This document shows, in pieces, positions 1-5,969 of a stretch of 6,515 bases of DNA (positions are counted from its first letter, which is position 1; each line of letters begins with the position of its first letter). Location of the stretch: contig DFGA01000045.1 of assembly GCA_002371615.1 (NCBI GenBank), positions 1 through 6,515 on the forward strand. The letters run 5' to 3'. Source of the DNA: Lachnospiraceae bacterium UBA3762 (GTDB lineage: Bacteria; Bacillota; Clostridia; Lachnospirales; Lachnospiraceae). The translations under genes and the position numbers were made by a program. Under the pieces are notes generated by a model. That model saw only the letters and a program-made list of their open reading frames with translations, was not told the DNA's origin and did not search any database.

Positions 1-47
1 AGATAGATTGAAATTCCTTGTTTGCTCTTTATTTTCAAAACCCGCTT
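1..47. other. Downstream flank of the EAL gene
   Basis: These bases follow the TAA of the EAL gene. Only a weak 3-bp stem near the stop (CCG/CGG, overlapping the end of the gene) is seen, not a convincing terminator. Too little sequence is present to say what follows. Confidence 0.4.
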
Positions 48-1748
48 TTACGGATTTTTAAAGCACATCTCTCCCGATTCCGATTTCAAACCGGAAATAA
101 TTGTTCCCACCTCAACCGGTTTGGAGTAAAAGTACCCCTGAAAACTATGTATGCTCATCTCTTTCAGTATATTTCGCATTCCGGATGTCTCTATCCCTTC
201 CACGCAGACATCGGAGCCAAAAATACTGGCTGCATCGGTGAAATTATAAACAAGTCTTCGTTCCCTATCATCTTCCTCAATTTTCTGTACAAAGCCCCTA
301 TCAACCTTTATCGTGTCAAACGGCAGATTCTTAAGAAGTCCTATTGAAGAAAATCCCGTGCCGAAATCATCAAGTGCTATGCGAATCCCACCTGCGCGCA
401 GCGTTGTCATGACATTATTTAAAAGCTTCATGTCAAGCAGTCTGCATCTTTCCGTTATTTCAAGACAGAGCCTTTGCGGATCAAACCCCGTATTCTTAAC
501 TATATTCCAAACGCTGTCCGTAAAATCAGGCCGTTCAAGCTGCGCATAGGATAGGTTGACATTGATAATAAAATCGGGCAGGATCTCCTGTATCTTTTTT
601 GCATCAGTCATTGCCGTATGAAGTATCCATTCTCCAAGCACCGGAAATAATGGATCTTTTTCCAATACCGGGATGAACTCATCCGGAGGAACCATGCCAT
701 ACTTATCATTTTTCCAGCGGAGAAGCGCCTCCGCTCCTATCAGTTTTTCCGTTTTCGCATCAACCACAGGCTGATACAAAAGATAAAACCCGTCAAACTC
801 ATTATTGATTGAATTTCGTATGGAATGCAGTTTTGCCGTGCTCTTTATGTTATCAGTCCTTAGATTATTGCAGAATTCCACGATATCGCCCTGCTTATTG
901 AACTTTGATTCATCATAAGCATATGTCAGACAGGAATACACCGTCTGATCATCCGTCGTAAAATCATCTACGGCAAAAGTTCCTGCGTGTAATTCTAAAG
1001 GAGCATAGTCATCTCCAAGCTTTATGCCTTCCCGAAAGTGTGCTCTGAGACCTTCATATGTACTCTCCATATCTTCATATGTCTGGGTCTCGGTAATTAT
1101 TGCAAATTTAGAACCATCCATGCGGAAGGTGCCGCCTCTGTTGCCTACGTGATCCATCAGGTAACGACCTACACCCTGAAGGACAGAGTTCCCTGCAGCA
1201 TATCCATATAGCTCATTGATCTCTGCAAACTTGCTGATTCCTATCAAGCAGACCCTCATAGGTATCTTACTATCTATATGGCTTCGAATGTCCTCGAAAA
1301 ACCCGTACTGATTTCGTAACCCTGTCAATCGGTCTATATGGCTCTGCTGACTGTGGTTTCTTATTGCCCCGCCAAAATACTCGGGCTGACCGGATACATC
1401 CTTGATCACAATCCCACGGCATGTACAGACGTCGTATTCCCCGTCTTTCCTTCTTGCACGATACTGCATATCATGTCCGCCTGATCTACCGCTGAATATA
1501 TCATCTATTCCACGGTGGAAGGCATTTCTGTCTTCGGGATGAATGTGTTCCTCCCATATAGCTCCTGCTCCATACATATATTCACCGGGCAAGCCAAAAG
1601 CGTCTGTAAGCACCTTTGACCATCTCGAAAAATCATACTGCATGTCACACAGATACACATAGGTATCATCACCTATTACGGAAAAAGCTTCAAACAGCTC
1701 ATCAAGCCGCCTCTTCCTTTCCTCGGGTATCTTGTCGAATCCGTTCAT
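48..1748 (-). CDS. PAS-GGDEF(degenerate)-EAL protein, probable c-di-GMP phosphodiesterase
   Basis: This 566-aa protein probably hydrolyses cyclic di-GMP to pGpG in the cytoplasm. Residues ~20-130 look like a PAS sensor ending in a PAC-like segment (RRKDGEYDV, then a strand up to GGAIRN). Residues ~137-290 form a GGDEF domain, opening with DRLTGLRNQYGFF, but the signature is DGSKF (211-215) and the usual metal-binding Asp near residue 170 is absent, so cyclase activity is unlikely. Residues ~305-555 form an EAL domain with the expected catalytic landmarks: EALLRW (340-345), NVNLS (396-400), LEITE (429-433), DDFGTGFSS (460-468), Lys481 in IKVD, VEGIET (516-521) and QGYFYSKP (537-544). There is no membrane segment. 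The start is set by GGAGG six bases upstream. The degenerate GGDEF may bind GTP or act structurally. Domain assignment is firm; the input sensed by the PAS domain is unknown. Confidence 0.96.
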   Translation of the reverse strand: MNGFDKIPEERKRRLDELFEAFSVIGDDTYVYLCDMQYDFSRWSKVLTDAFGLPGEYMYGAGAIWEEHIHPEDRNAFHRGIDDIFSGRSGGHDMQYRARRKDGEYDVCTCRGIVIKDVSGQPEYFGGAIRNHSQQSHIDRLTGLRNQYGFFEDIRSHIDSKIPMRVCLIGISKFAEINELYGYAAGNSVLQGVGRYLMDHVGNRGGTFRMDGSKFAIITETQTYEDMESTYEGLRAHFREGIKLGDDYAPLELHAGTFAVDDFTTDDQTVYSCLTYAYDESKFNKQGDIVEFCNNLRTDNIKSTAKLHSIRNSINNEFDGFYLLYQPVVDAKTEKLIGAEALLRWKNDKYGMVPPDEFIPVLEKDPLFPVLGEWILHTAMTDAKKIQEILPDFIINVNLSYAQLERPDFTDSVWNIVKNTGFDPQRLCLEITERCRLLDMKLLNNVMTTLRAGGIRIALDDFGTGFSSIGLLKNLPFDTIKVDRGFVQKIEEDDRERRLVYNFTDAASIFGSDVCVEGIETSGMRNILKEMSIHSFQGYFYSKPVEVGTIISGLKSESGEMCFKNP

Positions 1749-1754
1749 ATCATT

Positions 1755-1759
1755 CCTCC
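1755..1759 (-). promoter_or_regulatory. Ribosome binding site of the PAS-GGDEF-EAL gene
   Basis: On the minus strand GGAGG lies six bases before the ATG at 1748. This is near-ideal Firmicutes spacing and fixes the start codon of the EAL gene. It lies 32 bases after the last stop codon of the frameshifted remnant, so the two were probably one transcript. Confidence 0.8.
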
Positions 1760-1791
1760 AATCCTGATAGAGCCTTTTTATACCACGGGTT

Positions 1792-2073
1792 TCATTCTAC
1801 TTCCGCCTTTACTACGCTGTATATGTTCTCAATGACCTGATTTGTGTTCTGCACATGCAGAAAGTGAAACGGTATCTCTTTACTTCTGACAGCCCCAAGC
1901 ATCCTGTCCGCCTATTAAAGCCACTTTAACATCTTCCATCTCATCCGTCATTTCTTCGACGGTTTTCTCTTCATCACGAAGTTCCGGTTTATCAAGATTA
2001 TAAACGTGTTCTCTGCTTTTTGAATGGCATAATGAATGAAATTAAAGTTATATTGTCCAAACTCTTCCGCCAT
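1792..2073 (-). pseudogene. Frameshifted remnant of a small unidentified gene
   Basis: No single frame spans this stretch, but three successive segments look like former coding sequence. The first starts at ATG 2073 behind GGAGG and gives 41 codons (MAEEFGQYNFNFIHYAIQKA and on) to a TGA at 1948. An overlapping acidic segment in a second frame (about 2011 to 1880) reads EHVYNLDKPELRDEEKTVEE and continues through VKVALIGG. The original frame then resumes (1902 to 1792) with MLGAVRSKEIPFHFLHVQNT and ends KAEVE. The first and third segments share a frame, so two opposite-sign indels would explain it, one perhaps at the CAAAAAG run near 2016-2022. The joined product would be about 93 aa. I do not recognise the family. 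It sits 43 bases before the EAL gene and may once have been its partner. Sequencing error is an alternative to decay. Confidence 0.5.
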
Positions 2074-2082
2074 CTGTTCCAC

Positions 2083-2087
2083 CCTCC
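2083..2087 (-). promoter_or_regulatory. Ribosome binding site of the frameshifted remnant
   Basis: GGAGG on the minus strand lies nine bases before the ATG at 2073. Its survival supports the view that a gene once started here. An in-frame ATG at 2091 overlaps this site and is a less likely start. Confidence 0.45.
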
Positions 2088-2112
2088 GCATTGAAATACC
2101 TCAAAATTCCCG

Positions 2113-2118
2113 ATTATA
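2113..2118 (-). promoter_or_regulatory. Candidate extended -10 promoter element for the remnant/EAL unit
   Basis: The minus strand reads TGTTATAAT, a perfect extended -10 (TGn plus TATAAT). Transcription would start near 2105, about 20 bases before the ribosome binding site of the remnant. No good -35 hexamer is present at 16-18 bases; that region is occupied by one arm of an inverted repeat. This is a motif match only, in an AT-rich stretch where chance matches are common. Confidence 0.35.
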
Positions 2119-2175
2119 ACAACAAGACCAAAACCCGTTTCTGCATTACAGAATCAGTTTTTGGTCTTATGTTAT
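2116..2175. repeat. Long interrupted inverted repeat (hairpin or operator candidate)
   Basis: AAGACCAAAA (2124-2133) is matched by its exact complement TTTTGGTCTT (2159-2168). Inside it TTCTG (2139-2143) pairs with CAGAA (2149-2153) around a 5-base loop, and outside it ATAAC (2116-2120) pairs with GTTAT (2171-2175). The low-coordinate arm overlaps the candidate -10 element and its upstream spacer. It could be a terminator hairpin for the operon ending at 2336, but no clean T-run follows in either direction. It could instead be a binding site controlling the next unit. Confidence 0.5.
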
Positions 2176-2270
2176 AAATATACAATTCAACAGAATACTA
2201 TGGTCTGGTAACGAATATTTTTACACTCCTGTCAACAGTTTTATGTAACTTTCTTATAAATCATATTGCT

Positions 2271-2288
2271 TGGTAATATATTTTACCA
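2271..2288. repeat. Short AT-rich inverted repeat
   Basis: TGGTAA (2271-2276) and TTACCA (2283-2288) are exact complements around a 6-base loop, about 50 bases past the stop of the 211-aa gene. The stem is weak and has no T-run, so it is a poor terminator. It could be a small operator or chance. Confidence 0.3.
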
Positions 2289-2301
2289 TATAATAACACT
2301 T

Positions 2302-2329
2302 GTTGCTACTGGATTATTAAAATAGCAGC
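2302..2329. repeat. Inverted repeat just after the 211-aa gene
   Basis: GTTGCTA (2302-2308) and TAGCAGC (2323-2329) pair over seven positions, with one G-U in a plus-strand transcript or one mismatch in a minus-strand transcript, around a 14-base AT-rich loop. It starts seven bases beyond the stop codon of the 211-aa gene. It might slow 3' decay of the operon mRNA, but the better pairing is on the non-operon strand, which argues against a role in that transcript. Confidence 0.25.
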
Positions 2330-2335
2330 ATATTA

Positions 2336-2971
2336 TCATGCTCCTGCATTAAATGCAACTTCCCCACTCACTGCCTCCTGGTACCCTCCTGATCCGAAAC
2401 TGTAAGACACAGTGCTACCATCATCTTCCTCTGCATCCTCCTTAAAGGGATCCTCCATCGGACTATCGGATTTCTTAGCCTTTTTTAAATCTTCTTCCGT
2501 ATCAGGCAGTTTCTGATATGCCTCGGAATCTCTGAACTGTTGACTTACGTTCTGTACGGCGGCAATCATCGCATCTCTTGCAGGATCCTTGTCACTGATG
2601 GATGTCATGGCATTGCTCATAACCTGCTGTGCCTCTTCTTTTGTTCTGCAGTGCCTTAATTGTTCTTTCAAGGCCTCTCTGCGCTGCTGAACCCTGACAA
2701 CCTGCTGATAAATATATGGATTGGTTCTGCGGATATAAGCCATTTCCTTCGCAGATAGCTTGGCTCCACTCTTTATCTTCTGCTGGATCTTATTCTCAAA
2801 TGCCTGCCGTTCTTCCTCAGACTCGAAATCATCTCCGTTAATCCTATCCATGATTCCCTTGATAAATTCAGCCCTGATCTGTGCCGAACTCTTTTTCTCA
2901 GATGGTTTAGCTTCGGGATTTCCGTTGATCTGTTCACCCTTACCGATTTTTACATAATTTGTATTAGTCAT
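2336..2971 (-). CDS. Small charged helical protein of unknown function, last gene of the operon
   Basis: This 211-aa protein has no signal peptide, no membrane segment and no family I can name. Residues 1-30 are polar and probably disordered. Residues ~30-150 are rich in Glu, Lys, Gln and Arg with regularly spaced hydrophobics, and should be helical, possibly coiled coil (for example ALKEQLRHCRTKEEAQQVM at 100-118). Residues ~155-185 are very acidic and Lys-rich (EEDL, KEDAEEDD), and the tail is Gly/Ser-rich, ending AFNAGA. It starts 20 bases after the stop of the 492-aa gene, with GAGGG five bases before its ATG, so the two are surely co-transcribed. It lacks the 64-nt leader found before its larger neighbours. 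A chaperone, scaffold or adaptor for the upstream products would fit the composition, but that is inference from position alone. Confidence 0.88.
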   Translation of the reverse strand: MTNTNYVKIGKGEQINGNPEAKPSEKKSSAQIRAEFIKGIMDRINGDDFESEEERQAFENKIQQKIKSGAKLSAKEMAYIRRTNPYIYQQVVRVQQRREALKEQLRHCRTKEEAQQVMSNAMTSISDKDPARDAMIAAVQNVSQQFRDSEAYQKLPDTEEDLKKAKKSDSPMEDPFKEDAEEDDGSTVSYSFGSGGYQEAVSGEVAFNAGA

Positions 2972-2976
2972 GTTGT

Positions 2977-2982
2977 ACCCTC
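2977..2982 (-). promoter_or_regulatory. Ribosome binding site of the 211-aa gene
   Basis: GAGGGT on the minus strand lies five bases before the ATG at 2971. A second purine run, GGGAGG, overlaps the stop codon of the 492-aa gene a few bases further upstream. The close spacing suggests translational coupling. Confidence 0.6.
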
Positions 2983-2991
2983 AAATCCTCC

Positions 2992-4470
2992 CTACTGATA
3001 CAAATGTCCTTGCCTTATTTCATCATCTGACCATATCCTCTCGTAGGATCCGCCAATCTGATTAAAAATATCATCCCAGTATTTAAAGCCCGTCATTTTT
3101 TCATGATCAAGAGAATGATTCTTAAACCATCCTAACAACAAATTCCATGTCTTTTCATCAATCTTCGCTGACCAGTTCTTTTTGGGATCATCATTATCGT
3201 TATATGAGATGCCATCAGGATGAGTCGTGATGATACCGTTTGCTCCACTGTGTGCCATTCCACGAATCTCTAAACTCGCATAAAAAGCTCCACCGATTGA
3301 TGAAGACATTAAATTAGGATATCGCCTTTCATATTCCTCACTTAAAGCCTTAAACCTTGCCTCATCAAAGGCATTACATAAGAGCACCTGACCACCTCTT
3401 CCCTCATCTCCAGGTCTCATAACATACTTGATCCCTGTTCCTGCATGCGTACCAATATAGTATCCCTCTAATGGTTGATGCGGAACTTCTTCTACTCCAA
3501 TAGCCTCCGATAACGCACTTTCCAGTTCCTCGGTTACAGGAATCGCATCATACCAGTTGCCATTAAATCCGGGCAATTCACTGATCATGACCCTCGTTCC
3601 GGTCTGAGCATCCTCCTGTATCTTAAGATGCTCCGGCTTAAATACACCTGCGCTCTTACCATCTACAAGGATGCGAAGTCCGCCTATCTCCAGCTCAGGA
3701 ACAAGCTTATAATTCGCCGTCTCAACTTCCTTAAAGTTTGACACTCTGATCTCTGAATTACGTCCTCCAGAAAGCCCTGTTCCGTTCTTCTGCTGTACGC
3801 CCTGATCCGTCATTTCAAGAAACTGATTTCTATATTCCGGGGCGTTTGCACGTTGCTCAACATACATTTTATCCATGAACTCACAGAATTCATCAAATGT
3901 ATCTCTCGAATGGGCCTTTCTCAAAGGAGAATCCGGCATCATGTGATCATACAAGTTCTTGACAGACAGATATCCGGCCATATTGCCAAACCTATACTGT
4001 GCCTCCATAAAATCTTCTGTCATTTGTCTAAAATCAAATTGTGACAGTATGTTTTCAGAATTATATGTTATATCTCCGTTTACTCCACTGGCGACACTGA
4101 TAAAATCACCAAAGGCATTCTTTGTTTGCCCCGTTAAATCAAGATGAGAAGTAAATGCAAGCATTTCTAGATAACGTGCATTCCCTGGATCTACTTCATC
4201 GGCATCGTACTCATATTCACTAATACTGCCATTGGAATTCCAGTACTTTACTGTGTATTCGGAATATCCTTTTGCAGAATAAACCGATGCACTGGATCCA
4301 TCCGGAAACCCAACAGACGTCAATGCATTATCTCCACCATCGGGGTCTGTCATGTGCAGATGAATGCCCGCCGTATTTCCAAATGATGTCACTGACTGTC
4401 CCGTACTCACTTTTGTTTTTTGTGAATAGTACGAACTTGTTCCCAAATAACATCCTACATTTGACAGCAT
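2992..4470 (-). CDS. Uncharacterised 492-aa protein with the shared SEYTVK module
   Basis: I do not recognise a named domain. No signal peptide or membrane helix is visible. The N-terminus (MLSNVGCYLGTSSYY, then a Lys/Ser/Thr/Gln run to TSF at 28-30) resembles its neighbours. Residues ~55-115 form a module shared with the truncated upstream gene: SASVY, SEYTVK (70-75), NG, DADEV (89-93) and HLD (109-111). Residues ~255-345 look beta-rich (LEIGGLRILVDGKSAGVF). The C-terminal third has a distinctive stretch, MAHSGANGIITTHPDGISYN (405-424), then an Asn/Asp run and KNWSAKI. The frame also has an ATG eight codons upstream (4494), but that lies inside the 64-nt leader and the ribosome binding site GGAAAGGAG lies six bases before 4470, so I prefer 4470. 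Extracellular or surface action is possible but unproven. Confidence 0.9.
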   Translation of the reverse strand: MLSNVGCYLGTSSYYSQKTKVSTGQSVTSFGNTAGIHLHMTDPDGGDNALTSVGFPDGSSASVYSAKGYSEYTVKYWNSNGSISEYEYDADEVDPGNARYLEMLAFTSHLDLTGQTKNAFGDFISVASGVNGDITYNSENILSQFDFRQMTEDFMEAQYRFGNMAGYLSVKNLYDHMMPDSPLRKAHSRDTFDEFCEFMDKMYVEQRANAPEYRNQFLEMTDQGVQQKNGTGLSGGRNSEIRVSNFKEVETANYKLVPELEIGGLRILVDGKSAGVFKPEHLKIQEDAQTGTRVMISELPGFNGNWYDAIPVTEELESALSEAIGVEEVPHQPLEGYYIGTHAGTGIKYVMRPGDEGRGGQVLLCNAFDEARFKALSEEYERRYPNLMSSSIGGAFYASLEIRGMAHSGANGIITTHPDGISYNDNDDPKKNWSAKIDEKTWNLLLGWFKNHSLDHEKMTGFKYWDDIFNQIGGSYERIWSDDEIRQGHLYQ

Positions 4471-4476
4471 AAAAAT

Positions 4477-4540
4477 CTCCTTTCCGCAGCTCATCTGTCA
4501 GTCAGAGCCGCACCGCTCCCCGGAAAGGTCCGAGCGGTAT
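4477..4540 (-). promoter_or_regulatory. 64-nt leader element, copy A, with pseudoknot potential over the ribosome binding site
   Basis: Copy A occupies most of the gap between the 444-aa and 492-aa genes. Read on the minus strand, ACCGCTC (4538-4532) pairs with GAGCGGT (4518-4512) as a 7-bp stem. Its 13-base loop contains CCTTTCCG (4528-4521), which is complementary over eight bases to CGGAAAGG (4486-4479), the Shine-Dalgarno region of the next gene. Together they can form an H-type pseudoknot with a 3-base first loop (GGA), a 2-base junction and a 25-base third loop. The third loop has its own small hairpin, TCTG/CAGA. The start codon lies six bases beyond the element. Sixty-one of 64 bases match copy B. 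Repetition and pairing are seen directly; a regulatory role is inferred. Confidence 0.7.
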
Positions 4541-4558
4541 TCAACTATCTATGATTAT

Positions 4559-5893
4559 TTATATCAGTCCGCCACCCGCAAATGTACCGACTTCATACGC
4601 TGATAATATCCCTGCTACTTTAGGATCTGACGGAATCTGAAAGAAATCGTTGAGCTCCGAAATGCTGTTTGTCTTAAATACTTTATCTCCATTCAGAAAA
4701 TCAATGTATGCCTGTCTCTTCTCAGCCGCTTCCTGTAGCCATTTTTCTTCCAGTTCCTTCTTTTCAGCGGCTTTCTTATCTATCTTGTCCTGAACCTTTT
4801 TCTGTTCTCCGCGCTTTGTCCAGAAGCTACCTTTGGATCGTGCCTCCCAAACCTTACCTCCGCTTCCATTCTGATATCCTGTCCACCAACTTGTTGAATG
4901 ACATTCTTCTTTTGTAGCACCATAATGGACTACCTGATATTTCGTTCCGCCGATAGCTCTTGCCCATCCCGGCATTGGTGTAGCAAAGGCTGTTTTTAAA
5001 TCATCCAAAACCCATTTTTCGTACTCAGGATCATCTTGCATAGCTTTAAATCCATCATCAGAAATATTGATTGAAAAATAATCTCCCATTTTATCCGAAC
5101 ACAGTGGCAAAGAGGAAATAGTCTCATGAATATAATTCTTGTATTCCTCCAACGTCATATCTTTGACATTGGTAACCAGATTTGTTCTTTCTATACCTCT
5201 GGTAGAAGTTATCCTTGTTGAACTTGGGACAGAGGGATCATATACCTCGCTTAGTTGTATCTGCCCATTTTTATACCACGATGGCTGAAGATCTTCTTCT
5301 GAATACACTTTTCCGACAAAATGATTGTTGTTCAAATACTCAGCATTCTGCGCTGTCAAGATTTCTCTCATCGTTCTACCTTCAGACATAGCTTTCTCTA
5401 TATCAATTCTGCCATTATCGGTAGAATCGTAGAATGCTCGAAAACCCTCGATATCAAAATCATCCTGCAGAAAATCATTCCAAAACGATTCCTGTGTTGC
5501 AAATGTCAATCTCTCATCATTTGAAAAGCTTTTCAAAAAATCTTGAACCTTTTTATAATCGCCGGGAGATTCAAAAGATAGGCTCCAAAGTTCTCTCGCA
5601 GATAACTTCCCGTCAACATCAGACCTCTTTCCACATACAATTCCATCTTTTGAATAAGACGTCGTATACCTTATATCAACAGGAACCTTTTCATTTGTTA
5701 CAGGATCTGTATATTCTGTATGTCTTGTAACTACTGATTCATGTACAGATTCTCTGCTACGGACAGTTGACATTTCCGCTGCTGAATCCATTGTTTTTGA
5801 GAAATCACTCGATGCTGTATTCTTTGCTTTTGTCGACTGATTTACCCGTACATCATAAATTGAACCATATGTTCCCAGTCCACCTATTGTCAT
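4559..5893 (-). CDS. Uncharacterised 444-aa protein, Lachnospiraceae-type hypothetical
   Basis: The protein has no signal peptide or membrane segment. Its N-terminus (MTIGGLGTYGSIYDVRVNQS, then a Lys/Thr/Ser run to SDFSK at 29-33) follows the pattern of its neighbours. Residues ~68-165 look like a globular domain with ELWSLSF (101-107), KKVQDFLKSF and FATQESFWNDFL (131-142). Residues ~245-365 form a second conserved-looking region: MTLEEYKNYI, INISDDGFKAMQDDPEYEKW (275-294), HYGATKEE and SKGSFW. Residues ~363-400 are a Lys/Glu-rich helix, probably coiled coil, and the tail ends FAGGGLI. From memory such layouts occur in Lachnospiraceae proteins with DUF names (perhaps DUF6033), but I cannot confirm the family. 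An ATG ten codons upstream (5923) lies inside the leader; the start at 5893 has GGAAAGGAG five bases before it and is preferred. Confidence 0.9.
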   Translation of the reverse strand: MTIGGLGTYGSIYDVRVNQSTKAKNTASSDFSKTMDSAAEMSTVRSRESVHESVVTRHTEYTDPVTNEKVPVDIRYTTSYSKDGIVCGKRSDVDGKLSARELWSLSFESPGDYKKVQDFLKSFSNDERLTFATQESFWNDFLQDDFDIEGFRAFYDSTDNGRIDIEKAMSEGRTMREILTAQNAEYLNNNHFVGKVYSEEDLQPSWYKNGQIQLSEVYDPSVPSSTRITSTRGIERTNLVTNVKDMTLEEYKNYIHETISSLPLCSDKMGDYFSINISDDGFKAMQDDPEYEKWVLDDLKTAFATPMPGWARAIGGTKYQVVHYGATKEECHSTSWWTGYQNGSGGKVWEARSKGSFWTKRGEQKKVQDKIDKKAAEKKELEEKWLQEAAEKRQAYIDFLNGDKVFKTNSISELNDFFQIPSDPKVAGILSAYEVGTFAGGGLI

Positions 5894-5898
5894 TAGTA

Positions 5899-5962
5899 CT
5901 CCTTTCCGCAGCCCATCTGTCATTCAGAGCCGCACCGCTCCCCGGAAAGGTCCGAGCGATAT
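5899..5962 (-). promoter_or_regulatory. 64-nt leader element, copy B, with pseudoknot potential over the ribosome binding site
   Basis: Copy B sits between the truncated gene (stop at 5970) and the 444-aa gene, almost filling the 76-base gap. On the minus strand ATCGCTC (5960-5954) pairs with GAGCGGT (5940-5934), and CCTTTCCG (5950-5943) in its loop pairs with CGGAAAGG (5908-5901) at the Shine-Dalgarno region. It differs from copy A at three places: 5913 and 5923, both in the long third loop, and 5959, in the first stem. The last turns a C-G pair into U-G in a minus-strand RNA but would make an A-C mismatch in plus-strand RNA, so the change fits selection for the minus-strand fold. The element begins seven bases after the preceding stop codon, leaving no room for its own promoter outside coding sequence. 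Confidence 0.7.
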
Positions 5963-5969
5963 CATATTT

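Larger units (their letters stand above)
2074..2335. other. AT-rich intergenic region between the two transcription units
   Basis: No reading frame of useful length is seen on either strand. The stretch holds three inverted repeats, a candidate extended -10 element and several isolated promoter-like hexamers. TTGACA occurs on the minus strand near 2228-2233 but has no matching -10 at proper spacing. This is the most likely place for the end of the upstream operon transcript and the promoter of the EAL unit, but no classical GC-rich hairpin with a T-run is visible. Confidence 0.6.

Noticed and set aside
18..347. Plus-strand reading frames of 60-110 codons across the window
   Set aside because: They lie antisense to the EAL gene and the operon genes, lack ribosome binding sites, and have compositions typical of reverse frames.
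2228..2233. TTGACA on the minus strand as a -35 box
   Set aside because: The hexamers 16-18 bases downstream do not resemble TATAAT.
4471..4494. Upstream ATG at 4494 as the start of the 492-aa gene (and 5923 for the 444-aa gene)
   Set aside because: Both lie within the conserved leader without a Shine-Dalgarno sequence, while ATGs at 4470 and 5893 have GGAAAGGAG at ideal spacing.
4512..4538. GC-rich stem in the leader as an intrinsic terminator
   Set aside because: No T-run follows the stem on the minus strand; the next bases are G-rich and lead into the ribosome binding site.
4477..4540. Leader as a known c-di-GMP (GEMM) riboswitch, tempting because of the nearby EAL gene
   Set aside because: The GEMM-I core motifs are not present and the size and pseudoknot layout differ.
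4477..5962. The two 64-nt repeats as ends of a transposon or as a CRISPR-like array
   Set aside because: They are direct repeats about 1.4 kb apart that flank one ordinary gene, with no transposase, no target duplication and no regular spacers.
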